Below are positions 63,318 through 64,000 of a stretch of DNA of 64,000 nucleotides, piece after piece (position 1 is the first letter of the stretch; every line of letters starts with the position of its first letter). The position numbers were made by a program, and so were the translations under genes. Under the pieces are notes generated by a model. That model did not search any database. It was given only the letters and a program-made list of their open reading frames with translations, and was not told the DNA's origin. This DNA is from Asticcacaulis sp. SL142 (GTDB lineage Bacteria; Pseudomonadota; Alphaproteobacteria; Caulobacterales; Caulobacteraceae): contig NZ_CP113061.1 of NCBI RefSeq assembly GCF_026625745.1, positions 1,637,501 through 1,701,500 on the forward strand, given 5' to 3'.

Positions 63318-63632
63318 ATGGATATTTTCTCTACCAGACTCCGTGAACGCGCGAAAACATTGGGTTTTTCTAATGCGACCGTGGCTGAAAAAGTTGGTTT
63401 AGATTCCAGAAGGTACGGACACTACGTGACCGGCCGAAATGAGCCAGACTTAGCAACGCTTGCACGCATAGCGGTTGTACTAAAAACCACTCCCAACTAT
63501 TTACTGGGTTTCGAAGAAACTGAACTTCCGGCGAAGTTGGAAGCACTGGTTGGAGCTGCTAAGCACCTAAATGATGTACAAATTGAAATGTTGATTGATT
63601 TTGCCGAAGCTACGCTCAGGAAAAAGACTTAG
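63318..63632 (+). CDS. XRE-family repressor, copy 2
   Basis: The 104-residue protein is a paralogue of copy 1 with the same length and pattern (RLRERAKTLGFSNATVAEKVG; YGHYVTGRNEPDLATLARIA; YLLGF). Identity is moderate, so the duplication is not recent, yet the operators have been kept alike. It may share targets with copy 1. Confidence 0.88.
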   Translation: MDIFSTRLRERAKTLGFSNATVAEKVGLDSRRYGHYVTGRNEPDLATLARIAVVLKTTPNYLLGFEETELPAKLEALVGAAKHLNDVQIEMLIDFAEATLRKKT

Positions 63633-63647
63633 CCTTTCTAGTAGATG

Positions 63648-64000
63648 TCACGTTAGTAGTTGCCCGTATCCCCCGTCAGCCATTTGTCGCGCATAGGCCA
63701 GCAGGCGCTGTACCCGAAGACGTAAGAAATCTGACCGCCCGTTCCACTCCGCGTTCACTACGTCTAAGCCGAACAGCGCTACGGCTATGTCTCTCTGACT
63801 GGCACCAGACCTTAAGCCGTCATAGGCGCGCAAAGCATCCACCCACCGCATCACTTTTGTATCTTTTGGATATAGTCCTGGCATGAAGCGACCCTTTTGA
63901 TGAAGGCCAACCAGTCGTCGCAAACTGAGTATCCGCAGGTCAAGATGCTCAAATCCCCCCAGAATATATCGAAGGTAAACCGGCCCGCTTAGAACCGTGC
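63648..64000 (-). CDS. DUF2285 domain protein (5' end outside window)
   Basis: The open frame enters from the right edge and reads VLSGPVYLRYILGGFEHLDL, then LVGLHQKGRFMPGLYPKDTKVMRWVDALRAYDGL in part, then GASQRDIAVALFGLDVVNAEW, ending at 63648. This is the C-terminal DUF2285 domain, a DNA-binding-like domain common in proteins of alphaproteobacterial conjugative elements. The usual TTG or ATG starts inside the window would cut the conserved domain, so the gene begins beyond 64000. Confidence 0.88.
   Translation of the reverse strand, partial: TVLSGPVYLRYILGGFEHLDLRILSLRRLVGLHQKGRFMPGLYPKDTKVMRWVDALRAYDGLRSGASQRDIAVALFGLDVVNAEWNGRSDFLRLRVQRLLAYARQMADGGYGQLLT

Noticed and set aside
1-64000. 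CRISPR arrays, tRNA and rRNA genes
   Set aside because: No regularly spaced repeats and no tRNA- or rRNA-like stretches were seen on reading through both strands.

Overview
The window looks like part of an integrative and conjugative element (or a related conjugative replicon) of an alphaproteobacterium, most likely in the Caulobacterales or Sphingomonadales. The main reasons are an imuA-imuB-dnaE2 cassette behind a GTTC-N7-GTTC SOS box, a lasso peptide cluster with the isopeptidase/TonB receptor/FecR/sigma layout known from that group, and a transfer backbone of TraG/VirD4, DUF3363-type relaxase, lytic transglycosylase, TraF-like S26 peptidase, small HTH protein, DUF736, ParB-like protein, DUF2958, ArdC and DUF2285. 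No tRNA, rRNA or CRISPR array was seen. Species and element identity are inference.

The backbone comes in four short blocks separated by cargo: traG (1-1363), relaxase to DUF736 (29.9-34.1 kb), parB-like to ardC (47.9-51.1 kb) and a DUF2285 protein (63.6-64 kb). The first cargo (2.0-22.7 kb, nearly all minus strand, AT-richer) is an export and modification island. Three proteins share an N-terminal double-glycine leader (RW[VI]AGG). A C39-peptidase ABC exporter and an HlyD-type adaptor can cut and secrete them. Around these lie a free-standing condensation domain, an adenylate-forming ligase, a carrier protein, an alpha/beta hydrolase with a cysteine nucleophile, a beta-lactamase-fold protein whose catalytic serine is cysteine, two further ABC exporters sharing an 846-bp repeat, two glycosyltransferases and an astacin-type protease. 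One leader protein has a glycine-rich membrane-like segment and is followed by a 58-residue two-helix membrane protein that could be its immunity protein. Another carries a zinc protease motif. This is the best candidate for an undescribed system. It is followed by the SOS mutagenesis cassette (23.0-28.5 kb) and an SRAP-family protein.

The second cargo (34.4-47.8 kb) holds an Fe(II)/2-oxoglutarate oxygenase of the clavaminate synthase/asparagine hydroxylase type, a possible regulator, a family of related HExxHxxxxH proteins (one decayed), and a compact minus-strand operon of TPR-CHAT protease, alpha/beta hydrolase, caspase-like protease and a protein with a YEATS-like C-terminal domain. That gene content resembles predicted bacterial immunity systems. 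At its edge lies a 3' fragment of a fecR gene resembling the one in the lasso cluster. The neighbouring parB-like gene is interrupted by an in-frame TAG.

The third cargo (52.8-62.7 kb) is a complete lasso peptide locus: GntR regulator, 48-residue precursor, fused leader-binding/protease B protein, cyclase C, then on the opposite strand the isopeptidase, a TonB-dependent receptor with an STN domain, FecR, and an unusual regulator with an XRE-type HTH in front of an ECF sigma domain. Two tandem XRE repressor paralogues with matching operators, and a DUF2285 gene running off the end, close the window.
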